Source of the DNA: Haliea salexigens DSM 19537
GTDB lineage: Bacteria; Pseudomonadota; Gammaproteobacteria; Pseudomonadales; Halieaceae
NCBI RefSeq assembly: GCF_000423125.1
Contig: NZ_AUHJ01000017.1
Span: forward strand, 1 to 64,000
Length of the DNA: 64,000 bases
Reading direction: 5' to 3'
Part shown: in pieces, positions 51,438-62,204 of the stretch
How the letters are laid out: each line of letters opens with the position of its first letter
Position numbering within the stretch: the first letter of the stretch is position 1
Translations under genes and position numbers: made by a program
Notes under the pieces: model-generated
Database searches by the model: none
What the model was told of the DNA's origin: nothing
Seen by the model: the letters and a program-made list of their open reading frames with translations, nothing else

Positions 51438-52441
51438 TCCAGGCTTTCCACGATGTGGCGGTAACTGTCCAGGCGGACAGCGCTGATTGTACCTTGGGCG
51501 GCTGCGTCCAGAATGGCGCAGCCGGGCTCATGCTTGTGGCTGCAGTCGCGAAAGCGGCAGTGGCCCAGCAGTGCGCGAAACTCCCTGAAACCCTGCTCCA
51601 CCTGCTCGCGCTGCATGTGCCACAGGCCGAACTCGCGTATCCCGGGTGAGTCGATAAGGCTGCCGCCGCCCGGCAGGTGGAACAGCTGCGCGGTGGTGGT
51701 GGTGTGCGTGCCCTTCTGGCGCAGTGCGGAAAGCTCGCCCACCCGCAGCGCCGCCTCGGGTAACAGCGTGTTCACCAAAGACGACTTGCCGACACCCGAT
51801 TGCCCGACAAACACGCTGATGCGGCCCTGCAGTGCCTGCTGCAGCTCCTCCAGGCTGCCGCTCTGGCTGCTCACTTCGAGCACGCGGTAGCCCAGGGTCG
51901 GGTAGATCGCCAGCATCGCGTGCAAGCGTGCGTGCAGCGCGGCGTCAGCGGCCAGCAGGTCGCATTTGTTGAGCACCAGTACGGGTTCTATGCCCACGAC
52001 TTCGGCGGCCACCAGATAGCGGTCGATGAGGTTGGCGTGTGGTTCCGGAAAGGGAGCTATAACCACCAGTATCTGGTCGATGTTGGCGGCGATGGTTTTC
52101 ATTTTGCCGTAGGGGTCTGGCCGGCGCAGTTCACTGTGCCGCGGTTCGCGCGCGACCACAACGCCGGTGCTCTCGCCCGGGCACCAGGTCACCCGGTCAC
52201 CGGTGACCAGGCCCTCCAGGTTGGCGCGCAGGTGGCAGCGCTGGGTGTGCCTGTCGCCATCCTCTATGTCGACCTGGGTGCCGTAGTGTGCGATCACCAG
52301 TCCGGTCTGCTCTGCTCCGAGCTCACCCGCCCCCAGTGCCTCGTCGGCCCGGGCGTCGCGGCGCTGCGCGCGGGCGCTGCGCTCCTCCTGGATCCTGCGG
52401 ATGCGAAAGCTCTGTTGCCGGCTCAGTTTGCGTTTGCTCAT
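51425..52441 (-). CDS. rsgA: ribosome small-subunit biogenesis GTPase RsgA
   Basis: 338 aa. The OB-fold N-terminus is followed by a circularly permuted GTPase: G4 LNKCDLL, G1 [24 protein letters not shown] (switch) and G3 [10 protein letters not shown]. The zinc knuckle [16 protein letters not shown] has the Cys/His ligands. The start [18 protein letters not shown] matches the family. It tests 30S maturation. Divergent from orn with the same neighbours as in other gammaproteobacteria. Confidence 0.97.
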   Translation of the reverse strand: MSKRKLSRQQSFRIRRIQEERSARAQRRDARADEALGAGELGAEQTGLVIAHYGTQVDIEDGDRHTQRCHLRANLEGLVTGDRVTWCPGESTGVVVAREPRHSELRRPDPYGKMKTIAANIDQILVVIAPFPEPHANLIDRYLVAAEVVGIEPVLVLNKCDLLAADAALHARLHAMLAIYPTLGYRVLEVSSQSGSLEELQQALQGRISVFVGQSGVGKSSLVNTLLPEAALRVGELSALRQKGTHTTTTAQLFHLPGGGSLIDSPGIREFGLWHMQREQVEQGFREFRALLGHCRFRDCSHKHEPGCAILDAAAQGTISAVRLDSYRHIVESLDQPG

Positions 52442-52526
52442 CGCTGCATTATTGGGGGCCGACGTGGCGCTGTACAGGCAATTTGTTACACTGCCTCGCG
52501 CGAAAATGACAACAGGGTGTGATGGT

Positions 52527-53069
52527 ATGCAGCAAGATAACCTGATCTGGGTGGATCTGGAAATGACCGGCCTCGACCCGGAGCGGGATGTTGTGATCGA
52601 GATGGCGACGATCGTCACCGACAGTCAACTGCGTACCCTCGCCGAAGGCCCGGTTATCGCCATCCATCAGCCCGAGTCGGCGCTGGCGGGCATGGACGAA
52701 TGGAACACCACCCACCACACCCGCTCCGGGCTGGTCGAGCGCGTGCGCAAGAGCCGCATCGACAGCGCCGAGGCAGAGGCGATGACGCTGGCCTTTCTGG
52801 CTGACTGGGTTCTGCCGGGCAGCTCGCCCATGTGTGGCAACACGATCTGTCAGGATCGCCGCTTTCTGGCGCGTTACATGCCGCAGCTGGAGGCTTTTTT
52901 CCACTACCGCAACCTGGACGTGAGCACGCTGAAGATTTTGATGCGACTGTGGCGCCCGGAACTCGAGAGCGGCGTGGTCAAGGCCGGGAGCCACCAGGCG
53001 CTGGATGATATTCGTGAATCGGTTGCCGAGCTGCGCTACTACCGGGAGCATTTTCTGCGCGCGCCCTGA
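52527..53069 (+). CDS. orn: oligoribonuclease
   Basis: 180 aa. The DEDDh motif begins [10 protein letters not shown] (Asp10, Glu12), followed by [13 protein letters not shown] and [20 protein letters not shown]. It degrades short RNA and pGpG. The start MQQDNLIW is chosen over a long open frame starting 52401. The last 92 bp are antisense to the end of queG. Confidence 0.97.
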   Translation: MQQDNLIWVDLEMTGLDPERDVVIEMATIVTDSQLRTLAEGPVIAIHQPESALAGMDEWNTTHHTRSGLVERVRKSRIDSAEAEAMTLAFLADWVLPGSSPMCGNTICQDRRFLARYMPQLEAFFHYRNLDVSTLKILMRLWRPELESGVVKAGSHQALDDIRESVAELRYYREHFLRAP

Positions 53070-54126
53070 GCACCTCCAGCGCCCAGCCGACGTGCTCGCG
53101 AACCAGCGCAGAGGGGTGTGTCAGGCGGGCTTCCAGTGCCGCGATGGCGCGCGGGGTCGCCGGGCCGTTGCCCAGGCCCACGGCCAGGTTGCGTAGCCAG
53201 CGCTCGTGGCCGATGCGTCGGATGGCCGAGCCTTCGGTGCGTTGCAGAAAGGTTTCCTCATCCCATAGAAACAGCGTCACCAGCTCGCTGTTCTGCAGGT
53301 TGTGGCGCGGCTGGAAATCGGTCTCGTCGCTGTGGCGCGCGAACTTGTTCCAGGGGCAGACCAGCTGGCAGTCATCGCAGCCAAATACCCGGTTGCCCAG
53401 GAGGGGGCGCAAGCTCGGGTCAATACTGCCGTGATGCTCGATGGTCAGGTAGGAAATGCAGCGACGCGCGTCCAGTTCAAAGGGGCCGGCAAATGCGTCG
53501 GTGGGGCACACGCTCAGGCAGGCACTGCAGCTGCCGCAGTGCTTGCTGGCCTGTGGCGGGTCGGCGTCCAGTGGCAGGTCGGTGTAGATTTCGCCGAGGA
53601 AAAACCAGGAGCCCGCGCGCTCGTTGATCAGCATGGTGTTCTTGGCCAGCCAGCCCATGCCGGCACGCTCTGCCAGTGCGCGTTCCAGTACCGGCGCGCT
53701 GTCGACAAACGCGCGGTACTGGCCGCCTGCGGCGGATGCCTGAATCAGCTCGGCGAGCCGGGCGAGGCGTTTGCGCATGAGCTTGTGGTAGTCGCGGCCG
53801 AGCGCATAGCGGGAGATGTAGGCTTTGTCCGCCGCGCCCAGCACCTGTAGCGGTTGTGTGTCGGCGGCCAGGTAATCCAGCCGTACGGTAATGACGCGGC
53901 AGGTCTCGGGCACCAACTCGGCGGGCCGCGCCCGGCGCAGGCCGTGGCGCGCCATGTAGGCCATATCCCCGTGATAACCGGCATCCAGCCACTTCTGCAG
54001 GTAGGGCTCATGCGCCTCGAGATGAATGTCGCTGACCGCCCACTGGCTGAACCCCAGCTCCGCCACCCAGCCATCGATTTGCTGGCGCAGGGCAATCTGG
54101 TGCTCTGGGGTCAGTGCTGGTGCCAT
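52978..54126 (-). CDS. queG: epoxyqueuosine reductase
   Basis: 382 aa. The two ferredoxin-like motifs [16 protein letters not shown] and [13 protein letters not shown] bind the 4Fe-4S clusters, and [19 protein letters not shown] is the cobalamin-domain block. It reduces epoxyqueuosine in tRNA to queuosine. The start [10 protein letters not shown] is chosen; the frame is open upstream. The last 27 residues ([18 protein letters not shown]...) extend beyond the usual HEAT-like end and are encoded antisense to orn. Confidence 0.95.
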   Translation of the reverse strand: MAPALTPEHQIALRQQIDGWVAELGFSQWAVSDIHLEAHEPYLQKWLDAGYHGDMAYMARHGLRRARPAELVPETCRVITVRLDYLAADTQPLQVLGAADKAYISRYALGRDYHKLMRKRLARLAELIQASAAGGQYRAFVDSAPVLERALAERAGMGWLAKNTMLINERAGSWFFLGEIYTDLPLDADPPQASKHCGSCSACLSVCPTDAFAGPFELDARRCISYLTIEHHGSIDPSLRPLLGNRVFGCDDCQLVCPWNKFARHSDETDFQPRHNLQNSELVTLFLWDEETFLQRTEGSAIRRIGHERWLRNLAVGLGNGPATPRAIAALEARLTHPSALVREHVGWALEVLRARAENAPGSSAARQPIHEYHPAPGGSRP

Positions 54127-54232
54127 CGGTGTTTGCGTCGCATGGGGCTGGGCCGGGCAAGGAAAGCTGCCTATAATCCGCGGGTTTGCGGGCGTATCCT
54201 GAGCCCCTGAGTTTAGCAGCGTGAGGTGGGTT

Positions 54233-55744
54233 TTGGCGACGTCAGTCAGGCAGGGTTGCAGCGAGTGGGAGCATGAGGGGCTGTACAGCGCCAGTGAGAC
54301 CCGTGCGCTGGACCGGTGGGCCATTGACCAGGCGGGCATTGACGGTGCGCTGCTCATGTCCCGTGCCGCGTCCGCCGCCCTGCGCCAGTTGTTGCTGCGC
54401 TGGCCGCAGCCTGAGCTCCTGCAGGTGCTCTGCGGCACCGGGAATAATGGCGGCGACGGTTATCTGCTCGCCGATCAGGCGCAGCGCCGCAATATCCCGG
54501 TGCGCGTGTTGCAAGTGGGGGACCCGGCGAGGATAAGCGGTGATGCACTGAGGGCCCGCGAGCAGGCGCTGGCCAGTGGCGTACCCGTGGTACCTTTTGC
54601 GCCGGACGAGCTCCAGGCACAGGGCGTGCTGGTGGATGCCCTGCTGGGCACCGGGCTTGGCGGTGACGTCCGCGCGCCTTTCATCGCCGCCATCAAGTGG
54701 CTGAACGCTGCGGATCTTCCGGTGGTGGCGCTGGATATTCCCTCCGGGCTGTGTGCGGATACCGGACGCGTGCTCGGCACGGCGGTGCGCGCCGACCTCA
54801 CCGTGACCTTTATCGCCTGCAAGCGCGGGCTGTTTACCCTGCATGCGCCGGATTGTGTTGGCCAGCTGGAGTTTGCCGATCTCGCCGTGCCCATGGAGGC
54901 CTTCCAGGCTGTTTTGCCCGCCTGGCGTCGTCTTGATCTGCAGCGTTTGCTGGCTGCATGGCCCGAGCGCCCTGCTGCCAGCCACAAGGGCGATTACGGC
55001 ACGGTGCTGGTGGTTGGCGGCGATCACGGGTTTTCCGGTGCAGTGGCGCTGGCGGCCGAGGCGGCCCTGCGCAGCGGTGCCGGGCTGGTGCGCGTGGCCA
55101 CGCGGCCCGAACACCTGCCGGCGATTGTGGCGCGTACTCCCGAGGCGATGGTCAACGGGGTGCGCTCTGGCCAGGAGCTGCGGCCACTGCTCGACAGCGC
55201 CGACGTGCTGGTGCTGGGGCCTGGCCTCGGCCGCAGCAGCTGGTCCGGCCAGCTTTTGCAGGTGGCGTTGGCGTCGTCCCTGCCGACGGTGCTGGACGCC
55301 GACGCCCTCAACCTGCTGGCGGCCGCCCCGGAGGGCACCGCAGCGAGGCGGGAAAATCGCGTGTACACGCCGCACCCCGGTGAAGCGGGTCGGTTGCTGG
55401 GCAGTTCCAGCGGCGCGGTGCAAAACGATCGCTTTGCCGCCGCGATTGCCTTGCAGGAGCGGCTTGGTGGCACCGTGTTGCTGAAGGGTAACGGCAGCCT
55501 CATCGTCAGCGGCGAGCAGCGCCTGCTGTCGGATTACGGCAACGCCGGAATGGCGTCCGGCGGCATGGGTGACGTCCTCAGCGGCATCATTGGCGCACTG
55601 CTTGCGCAGGGCTTGAGCCCGCAGACGGCGGCCGCGCTGGGCGCCTGTGTGCACGGCGCGGCCGCCGATGAGGCGGCCCGCGACGGACAGCGTGGCCTGC
55701 TTGCCAGTGATCTCATGGGGCCCCTGCGGAAGCTGCTCGGGTGA
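54233..55744 (+). CDS. nnr: bifunctional NAD(P)H-hydrate epimerase/dehydratase
   Basis: 503 aa from a TTG with GAGGTGG upstream; a GTG at 54221 would add four residues. The N-terminal YjeF epimerase domain has VLCGTGNNGGDGYLLADQA, then the ADP-dependent dehydratase domain with GDHGFSGAVALAAEAALRSGAG, TPHPGEAGRLLG and GNAGMASGGMGDVLSG. It repairs hydrated NADH and NADPH. It is the first gene of the long operon and its stop overlaps the tsaE start. Confidence 0.95.
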   Translation: MATSVRQGCSEWEHEGLYSASETRALDRWAIDQAGIDGALLMSRAASAALRQLLLRWPQPELLQVLCGTGNNGGDGYLLADQAQRRNIPVRVLQVGDPARISGDALRAREQALASGVPVVPFAPDELQAQGVLVDALLGTGLGGDVRAPFIAAIKWLNAADLPVVALDIPSGLCADTGRVLGTAVRADLTVTFIACKRGLFTLHAPDCVGQLEFADLAVPMEAFQAVLPAWRRLDLQRLLAAWPERPAASHKGDYGTVLVVGGDHGFSGAVALAAEAALRSGAGLVRVATRPEHLPAIVARTPEAMVNGVRSGQELRPLLDSADVLVLGPGLGRSSWSGQLLQVALASSLPTVLDADALNLLAAAPEGTAARRENRVYTPHPGEAGRLLGSSSGAVQNDRFAAAIALQERLGGTVLLKGNGSLIVSGEQRLLSDYGNAGMASGGMGDVLSGIIGALLAQGLSPQTAAALGACVHGAAADEAARDGQRGLLASDLMGPLRKLLG

Positions 55745-56217
55745 GTGCAGACGTAGTGCTTTCCGCCGTTGATGAGGCCGCCATGGTGGCCTTGGGTGCA
55801 ACTTTGGCTGAGGCCTGCGAGCCCGGCGCCGTGGTGTACCTGTGCGGTGGCCTGGGTATGGGCAAAACCACCCTGAGCCGGGGCGTGGTGCAAGGGCTGG
55901 GCCACCGCGGTGCAGTGAAAAGCCCCACCTACACGCTGGTAGAGCCTTACCAGTTTGGTGAGCTGGAGGTGTTCCATTTCGACCTGTATCGCCTGGGGGA
56001 TCCGACGGAGCTCGAATTCATGGGCATTCGCGATTACTTCGGGCCACGCAGCCTCTGCCTCGTAGAGTGGCCCGAGCGCGGCCACGGAGTTTTGCCCCCG
56101 GCAGATTTAGCGATTACCATAGCAGCAGCGGGCAGTGGGCGCAGCCTGCAGGTGCAGGCCGGGAGTGACGCGGGTGAGCGTATCCTGTCTCGCTGGCAAT
56201 CCGCGGCCCGAGCGTAG
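55741..56217 (+). CDS. tsaE: tRNA threonylcarbamoyladenosine biosynthesis ATPase TsaE
   Basis: 158 aa. The Walker A GGLGMGKTTLSRG (36-48) and SPTYTLVEPY, FHFDLYRL, GIRDYF blocks are characteristic. TsaE works with TsaB and TsaD in t6A formation. The GTG start overlaps the nnr stop by four bases. Confidence 0.96.
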   Translation: MSADVVLSAVDEAAMVALGATLAEACEPGAVVYLCGGLGMGKTTLSRGVVQGLGHRGAVKSPTYTLVEPYQFGELEVFHFDLYRLGDPTELEFMGIRDYFGPRSLCLVEWPERGHGVLPPADLAITIAAAGSGRSLQVQAGSDAGERILSRWQSAARA

Positions 56218-56241
56218 CGACGGATACACGTCTGGAGTGAG

Positions 56242-57573
56242 ATGAACAGGGGTTTCTGGGCGAGTCTGGTGTTGTGGTGCCTGTGCGCATCAACGGCGCT
56301 GGCGGTAGAGGTGCACGACGTCCGTCTGTGGCGCGCGCCGGATCATACGCGCATCGTATTTGACCTGACCGGTCCGGCGGAGCATCGCCTGCTGACCCTG
56401 AGCAACCCCGACCGCATTGTGCTTGATGTCAGCGAAGCTTCCCTGAAAGCGAGCCTGGCCGGGCTGGAGCTGGAAAATACGCCGATCTCTCTGGTGCGTT
56501 CGGGGATCCGTGAGGGCCGCGACCTGCGCGTAGTCTTCGACGTGCGCGCTGCGGTGGACCCGCGCAGCTTCGCGCTGAAAGCCAATGCACAGGCACAAAC
56601 CGGCGATCGCCTGGTGCTGGATCTGTACGACCGCAACCCCGTCAGCAGCCCGTCCGCGGCGCCAGAGCCGGTAAAGACCGCTGCCACCACCGATCGCGGC
56701 AATCGCGACATCATCATCGCCATTGATGCCGGCCACGGCGGCGAGGATCCGGGTGCCATCGGCCCCAATCGTCAGCGCGAGAAGGATATCGTGCTGGCCA
56801 TCTCCCGGGAGCTCGAGTCGTTGCTCAAGCGCGATGAGGGCTTCCGTCCGACCATGATTCGCACGGGTGATTATTACATCAGCCTCAAGGGACGCCGCGA
56901 CCTCGCACGCCAGCGCCATGCGGACCTGTTTGTCTCCATCCACGCCGATGCATTTACCCGTCGTGAAGCCAACGGTGCGTCGGTGTACGCGCTGTCGACC
57001 CGCGGCGCCACCAGCACGGCCGCCAGTTACCTCGCCCAGCGTGAAAACGAAGCCGACCTTATCGGCGGGGTGCGCCTGGGTGACAAGGATGATGTGCTGG
57101 CGAGCGTGCTCACGGACCTTTCCATGACCAACACTCTGGATCACAGCCTCAAGGTTGGGGGCAAGGTGTTGTCGCGCATGGACACGGTGGCCCGGCTGCA
57201 CAAGCGCAACGTGGAGCAGGCCGGTTTTGCGGTGCTGAAGTCGCCGGATATTCCGTCGATCCTGGTGGAGACAGGTTTTATCTCCAACCCTGGCGAGGCG
57301 CAAAAGCTGAGTACGCGCGCGTACCAGCAGAAGGTGGCGCAGGCCATTCACGCCGGTATTCGCGACTGGTTCCTGGCCCAACCGCCCCCCGGCACCCTCA
57401 TTGCCCAGCGCAAACAGCAGGGCGATCAGGAGTACACCATTGCCCGGGGTGATACACTCTCCGGTATCGCCCAGCGTTTCAATGTGCCGGTTCGGCGCCT
57501 GCGAGAACACAACGGCCTGCGTGATTCCTCGCATATCATGGTGGGTCAAACGCTGAAAATACCCGCGACCTGA
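56242..57573 (+). CDS. amiB: N-acetylmuramoyl-L-alanine amidase (AmiB/AmiC type)
   Basis: 443 aa, as E. coli AmiB (445). A signal peptide ends near ALAVE, an AMIN domain covers about 22-130, Amidase_3 about 155-380 ([37 protein letters not shown]), and a C-terminal LysM ([20 protein letters not shown]) ends at 441. It cleaves septal murein after activation by EnvC/NlpD-like partners. Confidence 0.95.
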   Translation: MNRGFWASLVLWCLCASTALAVEVHDVRLWRAPDHTRIVFDLTGPAEHRLLTLSNPDRIVLDVSEASLKASLAGLELENTPISLVRSGIREGRDLRVVFDVRAAVDPRSFALKANAQAQTGDRLVLDLYDRNPVSSPSAAPEPVKTAATTDRGNRDIIIAIDAGHGGEDPGAIGPNRQREKDIVLAISRELESLLKRDEGFRPTMIRTGDYYISLKGRRDLARQRHADLFVSIHADAFTRREANGASVYALSTRGATSTAASYLAQRENEADLIGGVRLGDKDDVLASVLTDLSMTNTLDHSLKVGGKVLSRMDTVARLHKRNVEQAGFAVLKSPDIPSILVETGFISNPGEAQKLSTRAYQQKVAQAIHAGIRDWFLAQPPPGTLIAQRKQQGDQEYTIARGDTLSGIAQRFNVPVRRLREHNGLRDSSHIMVGQTLKIPAT

Positions 57574-57593
57574 CCCAGACTGCAGCCCTGTCC

Positions 57594-59426
57594 ATGTCAA
57601 GAATCCAGCTCCTCAGTCCGAGGCTAGCCAACCAGATCGCTGCCGGCGAGGTGGTCGAACGGCCGGCTTCCGTGGTCAAGGAAGTGCTTGAGAACAGCCT
57701 CGACGCCGGTGCGACCCGTGTGGATATCGATATCGAATCCGCGGGCTGCAAGCTCATTCGTATCCGCGATAACGGCGCGGGCATTGATGCGGACGATCTG
57801 CCCCTGGCGCTGTCGCGTCACGCCACCAGCAAAATTTCCTCGCTGGACGACCTGGAGCGGGTGGGTAGCCTGGGATTTCGCGGCGAGGCGCTGGCGTCGA
57901 TTGGCTCGGTGTCGCGCCTGACGCTCACCAGCAATCACCGCGACGATACCAGTGAGGGTTGCAGCGCCCTCTGCGAAGGGCGCGACATGGATGTGCAGCT
58001 GCGCCCCGCGCCGCACCCGCGCGGCACTACGGTGGAGGTGCGTGATCTGTTCTTCAACACACCGGCACGGCGCAAGTTTCTGCGCACGGAAAAAACGGAA
58101 TTCAATCACCTGGAGGAAGTGGTCAAGCGCCTGGCCCTGTCGCGTTTTGATGTGGGCTTCACGCTGCGCCACAACGGCAAGGTGATTCACAGCCTGGCGG
58201 GCGCTCATGCCGATGCCGAGCGACAGCGTCGGGTGGCGGCGGTGTGCGGGCCCGCTTTTATGGAGCAGGCCCTGTTTATTGAGGTTGACCGCGGCGATAT
58301 GCGTCTGTGGGGTTGGCTGGGCCTGCCCACGTTCTCCCGCAGCCAGGCCGACCTGCAGTATTTCTTCGTCAACGGCCGGGTGATTCGCGACAAACTGGTG
58401 GCGCACGCGGTCAAGCAGGCCTACCGCGATGTGCTCTACCACGGGCGCCATCCCGCCTTTGTCCTCTATCTCGAACTGGACCCGGCACAGGTGGATGTGA
58501 ATGTGCATCCCGGCAAGCACGAGGTGCGTTTCCGCGATAGCCGAGCGGTGCACCAGTGCATTTTCAGTGGCCTGCATCGCGCCCTTGCCGACGTCCGGCC
58601 CGCCGCCGGGCCGCCGCCGGTGGCGACTGCAGAAGGTTTCGCTGTTGACACGGCAACGGGCGAAATCGCCACCCAGCCCGGCCTGGGCTGGGGTGCCCCC
58701 GGGGCTGACTCGGCTGGAGCATATGCGCCCCGGGCATACGGCCCCGCGGCCACGCTGGCGGCGGGCCAGGCGGGAGAGCAGGTGCGCAGCTACGCCGGCC
58801 TGCACCCTGCCTCGCTGCCCGTAGCCGAAGCGCCCGAGGCGGTGCCACCGCTGGGCTACGCTCTGGCGCAGCTCAAGGGCATCTATATTCTGGCGGAAAA
58901 CGCCGAGGGGCTGGTGCTGGTCGACATGCACGCTGCGCACGAGCGCATTACCTACGAGCGCCTGAAAGCGGCAAGAGCCCTCGATGCCATACCCGGGCAG
59001 CCCTTGCTGGTGCCGGAGGCGATCGCCGTCAGTGAGCGGGAAGTGGGCCTGGTGCAGGAGCACGCCGCGGTGTTTACGCGGCTGGGCCTGTTGGTGGACG
59101 TCGCCGGTGAAGAGTCCCTGCTGGTGCGACAGATTCCGGTGACCCTGCGTGGCTCTGACGTTGCGGCGCTGGTGCGCGATGTGCTTTCCGACCTGGCCGA
59201 ATACGGCAGTTCCGACCGCATCGAAGCCCATATGGACGAGATTCTCTCGACCATGGCCTGCCACGGCGCGGTGCGCGCGAACCGGCGCCTGACGGTGCCG
59301 GAAATGAATGCCCTGCTGCGGGACATGGAGGAAACGGAGCGCTCTGGGCAGTGCAACCACGGACGACCCACATGGACGCGGATGTCCCTCGATGAGCTCG
59401 ATAAACTGTTCCTGCGGGGCCGCTAG
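57594..59426 (+). CDS. mutL: DNA mismatch repair protein MutL
   Basis: 610 aa. GHKL motifs [24 protein letters not shown] and [12 protein letters not shown] are at the N-terminus. A Pro/Ala/Gly linker covers about 330-420. The C-terminal domain has [15 protein letters not shown] and the ACHGAVRAN block; no DQHA endonuclease motif is seen, which fits MutL of gammaproteobacteria with MutH-type systems. It sits between amiB and miaA as in E. coli. Confidence 0.97.
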   Translation: MSRIQLLSPRLANQIAAGEVVERPASVVKEVLENSLDAGATRVDIDIESAGCKLIRIRDNGAGIDADDLPLALSRHATSKISSLDDLERVGSLGFRGEALASIGSVSRLTLTSNHRDDTSEGCSALCEGRDMDVQLRPAPHPRGTTVEVRDLFFNTPARRKFLRTEKTEFNHLEEVVKRLALSRFDVGFTLRHNGKVIHSLAGAHADAERQRRVAAVCGPAFMEQALFIEVDRGDMRLWGWLGLPTFSRSQADLQYFFVNGRVIRDKLVAHAVKQAYRDVLYHGRHPAFVLYLELDPAQVDVNVHPGKHEVRFRDSRAVHQCIFSGLHRALADVRPAAGPPPVATAEGFAVDTATGEIATQPGLGWGAPGADSAGAYAPRAYGPAATLAAGQAGEQVRSYAGLHPASLPVAEAPEAVPPLGYALAQLKGIYILAENAEGLVLVDMHAAHERITYERLKAARALDAIPGQPLLVPEAIAVSEREVGLVQEHAAVFTRLGLLVDVAGEESLLVRQIPVTLRGSDVAALVRDVLSDLAEYGSSDRIEAHMDEILSTMACHGAVRANRRLTVPEMNALLRDMEETERSGQCNHGRPTWTRMSLDELDKLFLRGR

Positions 59427-59432
59427 GTCACC

Positions 59433-60419
59433 GTGGGCCAGCGCGAGGCGGCAAAACCCCTGTTGCTCTGCATCATGGGACCCACGGCCGCGGGCAAGAC
59501 AGACCTCGCCGAGGGGCTGGCGCAGGCGCTTGACGGCGAACTGATCAGCGTCGATTCCACGCTGGTCTATCGCGGCTTGGATATCGGCAGCGCGAAGCCG
59601 GCGTACCCGCATCACCTGGTCGACATCCGCGACCCCGACGAAAGCTATTCCGCTGCCGAATTCGTCCGCGATGCGGTGCGCATTGCCGCGGAGATTGTCG
59701 CCCGCGGCCGGGTGCCCATACTGGTCGGCGGCACCATGCTCTATTTTCGTGCGCTGCTCGACGGGCTGGCGGCAATGCCGGCAGCAGACCCTGCGCTGCG
59801 GGCAACGCTTGCGGCGCAGGCCGCAGCGCAGGGTTGGCCCGCCCTGCATGCGCGCCTGGCGGTGGTGGACCCAGTATCCGCAGCGGCAATCCACCCACAC
59901 CATTCGCAACGTATAAGCAGAGCGCTTGAGGTGTACATGAGTAGCGGGGTGCCACTCAGCGCCTGGCACGAACAGGTGCCTGAGAGCCCCGTGAAGGGTT
60001 ATCGTGTGGTGCAGCTGGCCATTTGCCCTCGCGAACGCAGGGTTCTGCACGAACGGATTGCGCAGCGTTTCGCGCAGATGATAGAACAGGGGTTTCTGCA
60101 GGAGGTGGCGGCACTGCGCCAGCGCCTGCACGGTCACGCTGACCTGCCGGCGGCCCGGGCCGTCGGCTACCGCCAGTTGTGGCGCCATCTTGATGGCGAG
60201 TGCAGCCTGGAGGACGCGGTGGAGCAGGGCATTGCCGCCACCCGCCAGCTGGCGAAACGGCAACTGACGTGGCTGCGCAAGTGGCACGGAGTTCACTGGC
60301 TGCTGACGAATACAGCCGGGAACGTTTGCGCGATGGGAGAGTCAGAACAGAGCGCGGGCGATTTGGATGAAAATTCGATCGCCTGTGCCTTGAAGTATCT
60401 GCAGGCGAGCCCCACATAG
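59433..60419 (+). CDS. miaA: tRNA dimethylallyltransferase
   Basis: 328 aa. P-loop [15 protein letters not shown], then [19 protein letters not shown] and [35 protein letters not shown] follows. It adds the dimethylallyl group to A37 of tRNAs. Start is GTG (GTGGGCCAGCGC), 6 bp after mutL. Confidence 0.97.
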   Translation: MGQREAAKPLLLCIMGPTAAGKTDLAEGLAQALDGELISVDSTLVYRGLDIGSAKPAYPHHLVDIRDPDESYSAAEFVRDAVRIAAEIVARGRVPILVGGTMLYFRALLDGLAAMPAADPALRATLAAQAAAQGWPALHARLAVVDPVSAAAIHPHHSQRISRALEVYMSSGVPLSAWHEQVPESPVKGYRVVQLAICPRERRVLHERIAQRFAQMIEQGFLQEVAALRQRLHGHADLPAARAVGYRQLWRHLDGECSLEDAVEQGIAATRQLAKRQLTWLRKWHGVHWLLTNTAGNVCAMGESEQSAGDLDENSIACALKYLQASPT

Positions 60420-60548
60420 GGTAATTGGGTCTATACTGTCACGGCTTGAGCAAGGATTTTACAGCGGCGATCCAGTTCGCCGGTGTGAGCGAGAGCGGTA
60501 AAACATTCATTATTTTCGGCTCGTGTTGAGCCATCCAAGGAGAGAGTT

Positions 60549-60800
60549 ATGTCAAAAGGGCACACGCTACAAGACCCTTACCTGAATATTCTGCGGAAGG
60601 AGCGCGTTCCAGTGTCCATCTACCTGGTCAACGGCATTAAACTGCAGGGCCAGATCGAGTCCTTCGATCAGTTCGTTGTGTTGCTGAAAAACACGGTCAG
60701 CCAAATGGTGTACAAGCACGCCATCTCCACCGTGGTGCCTTCCCGCGTGGTGCGTATGCCCATGCAGAACCCGCCGGAAGATGATGACGGCGAGAGCTAG
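60549..60800 (+). CDS. hfq: RNA chaperone Hfq
   Basis: 83 aa. Sm1 and Sm2 motifs are canonical: [39 protein letters not shown], with the short C-terminal tail ending [10 protein letters not shown]8-type and distal-face residues are kept. AAGGAGAG is well placed. A 129-bp gap from miaA probably carries its promoter. Confidence 0.98.
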   Translation: MSKGHTLQDPYLNILRKERVPVSIYLVNGIKLQGQIESFDQFVVLLKNTVSQMVYKHAISTVVPSRVVRMPMQNPPEDDDGES

Positions 60801-60814
60801 TCTGCCCAGCCAGT

Positions 60815-60837
60815 GGTGGCGCTTCGGTGCCGCCACC
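60815..60837 (+). terminator. weak hairpin between hfq and hflX
   Basis: GGTGGC (60815-60820) pairs with GCCACC (60832-60837), with a small internal GC extension. No T-run follows, so it may only reduce read-through or protect the hfq transcript 3' end. Confidence 0.35.
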
Positions 60838-60868
60838 TCATTTCCCCTGACCGATTTCCGAGGCCAGC

Positions 60869-62140
60869 GTGTTTTTTGAGCGTCCAGCGTCAGGTGAGCG
60901 CGCGGTACTGGTGCACCTCACTATTGCCAGTGAAGACGAGCGCGAGGATCCCCGCGAGTTCGAAGAGCTTGTGCTGTCGGCGGGCGGTGACCCCGTGACC
61001 TTTGTTGTGGGCAGCCGTGACGTGCCCGACTCCCGCACCTTTATAGGCTCTGGCAAAGTGCAGGAAGTCCTTGACGAGGTGCAGCTGCACGAAGCGGAAC
61101 TGGTGATTTTCAATCACGCACTGAGCCCCAGCCAGGAGCGTAACCTTGAGCGGGAGTTCAAGTGTCGCGTGCTGGACCGCACCGGGCTCATTCTGGACAT
61201 TTTCGCGCAGCGCGCCCGTACCCACGAGGGCAAACTGCAGGTGGAACTGGCACAGCTGCAGCACATGAGCACCCGCCTGGTGCGGGGCTGGACCCACCTT
61301 GAGCGACAAAAAGGCGGCATCGGGCTGCGCGGCCCGGGTGAAACCCAGCTGGAAACCGACCGCCGCCTGTTGCGCGTGCGCATCAAGTCGATTCTCGCCC
61401 GTCTGGAAAAAGTGCGGCGCCAGCGCGACCAGGGCAGGCGTTCCCGGCGGCGCGCAGAGGTGCCTACCATTGCGCTGGTGGGCTATACCAACGCGGGCAA
61501 GTCCACCCTGTTCAACCGCCTGACGGACGCGGAGGTGTATGCCGCGGACCAGTTGTTTGCCACCCTCGACCCGACCCTGCGTCGGCTGGAGCTGGAAGAG
61601 GTGGGTCCGGTTATCATGGCGGATACAGTGGGATTCATCGCCCATCTGCCGCACAAGCTGGTCGAGGCGTTCAAGGCCACGCTGGAGGAAACTGTCAGCG
61701 CCGACCTGCTGCTGCATGTTATTGATGTCGCCGCAGGTGCGCGCGAGGACAATATCTACCAGGTGCAGGCGGTGCTGGAGGAGATCGGCGCCCAGGATAT
61801 TCCGCAGCTGCAGGTGTTTAATAAACTTGACCTGTTGGAGCAGGAACCGCGTATTGATTACGATGAGCACGGCGTGCCGGAGCGTGTCTGGCTGAGCGCT
61901 GCAACCGGCGCCGGCTGTGATCTGTTGCTGCAAGCTATCGCCGAGCGTGTGGGTGCCGACATGGTAGAGGAGGAGTTGCATCTGCAACCGCAACAGGGGC
62001 GTTTGCGCGCCGCCCTCTACAAGATGGGGGCAGTCGCGGCGGAGGAGTACGGTGATGATGGCACGGCGCACTTGAGCGTGCGCCTGCCGCGCGCTGACTG
62101 GAACCGGCTCATGAAGCGGGATGCGGGGCCAGCACTCTAG
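60869..62140 (+). CDS. hflX: ribosome-splitting GTPase HflX
   Basis: 423 aa from a GTG. The N-terminal HflX domain (FVVGSRDVPDSRTFIGSGKVQE, VFNHALSPSQERNLE in part) precedes the GTPase with G1 GYTNAGKSTLFN (about 205), DTVGFIAHLP and NKLDLLE. GGIGLRGPGETQLETDRR is the family linker. It splits stalled ribosomes. It sits between hfq and hflK as in E. coli. Confidence 0.97.
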   Translation: MFFERPASGERAVLVHLTIASEDEREDPREFEELVLSAGGDPVTFVVGSRDVPDSRTFIGSGKVQEVLDEVQLHEAELVIFNHALSPSQERNLEREFKCRVLDRTGLILDIFAQRARTHEGKLQVELAQLQHMSTRLVRGWTHLERQKGGIGLRGPGETQLETDRRLLRVRIKSILARLEKVRRQRDQGRRSRRRAEVPTIALVGYTNAGKSTLFNRLTDAEVYAADQLFATLDPTLRRLELEEVGPVIMADTVGFIAHLPHKLVEAFKATLEETVSADLLLHVIDVAAGAREDNIYQVQAVLEEIGAQDIPQLQVFNKLDLLEQEPRIDYDEHGVPERVWLSAATGAGCDLLLQAIAERVGADMVEEELHLQPQQGRLRAALYKMGAVAAEEYGDDGTAHLSVRLPRADWNRLMKRDAGPAL

Positions 62141-62204
62141 GGGGCGTGCTCACGCCCCAGGAATCTTTGATAAACTGCAACGATGATGAGAATGGGAGTT
62201 CAGT

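Noticed and set aside
57624-60296. An 890-codon open frame on the minus strand
   Set aside because: It lies opposite mutL and miaA, which are certain. Composition (His, Gln, Arg) is that of a shadow frame.
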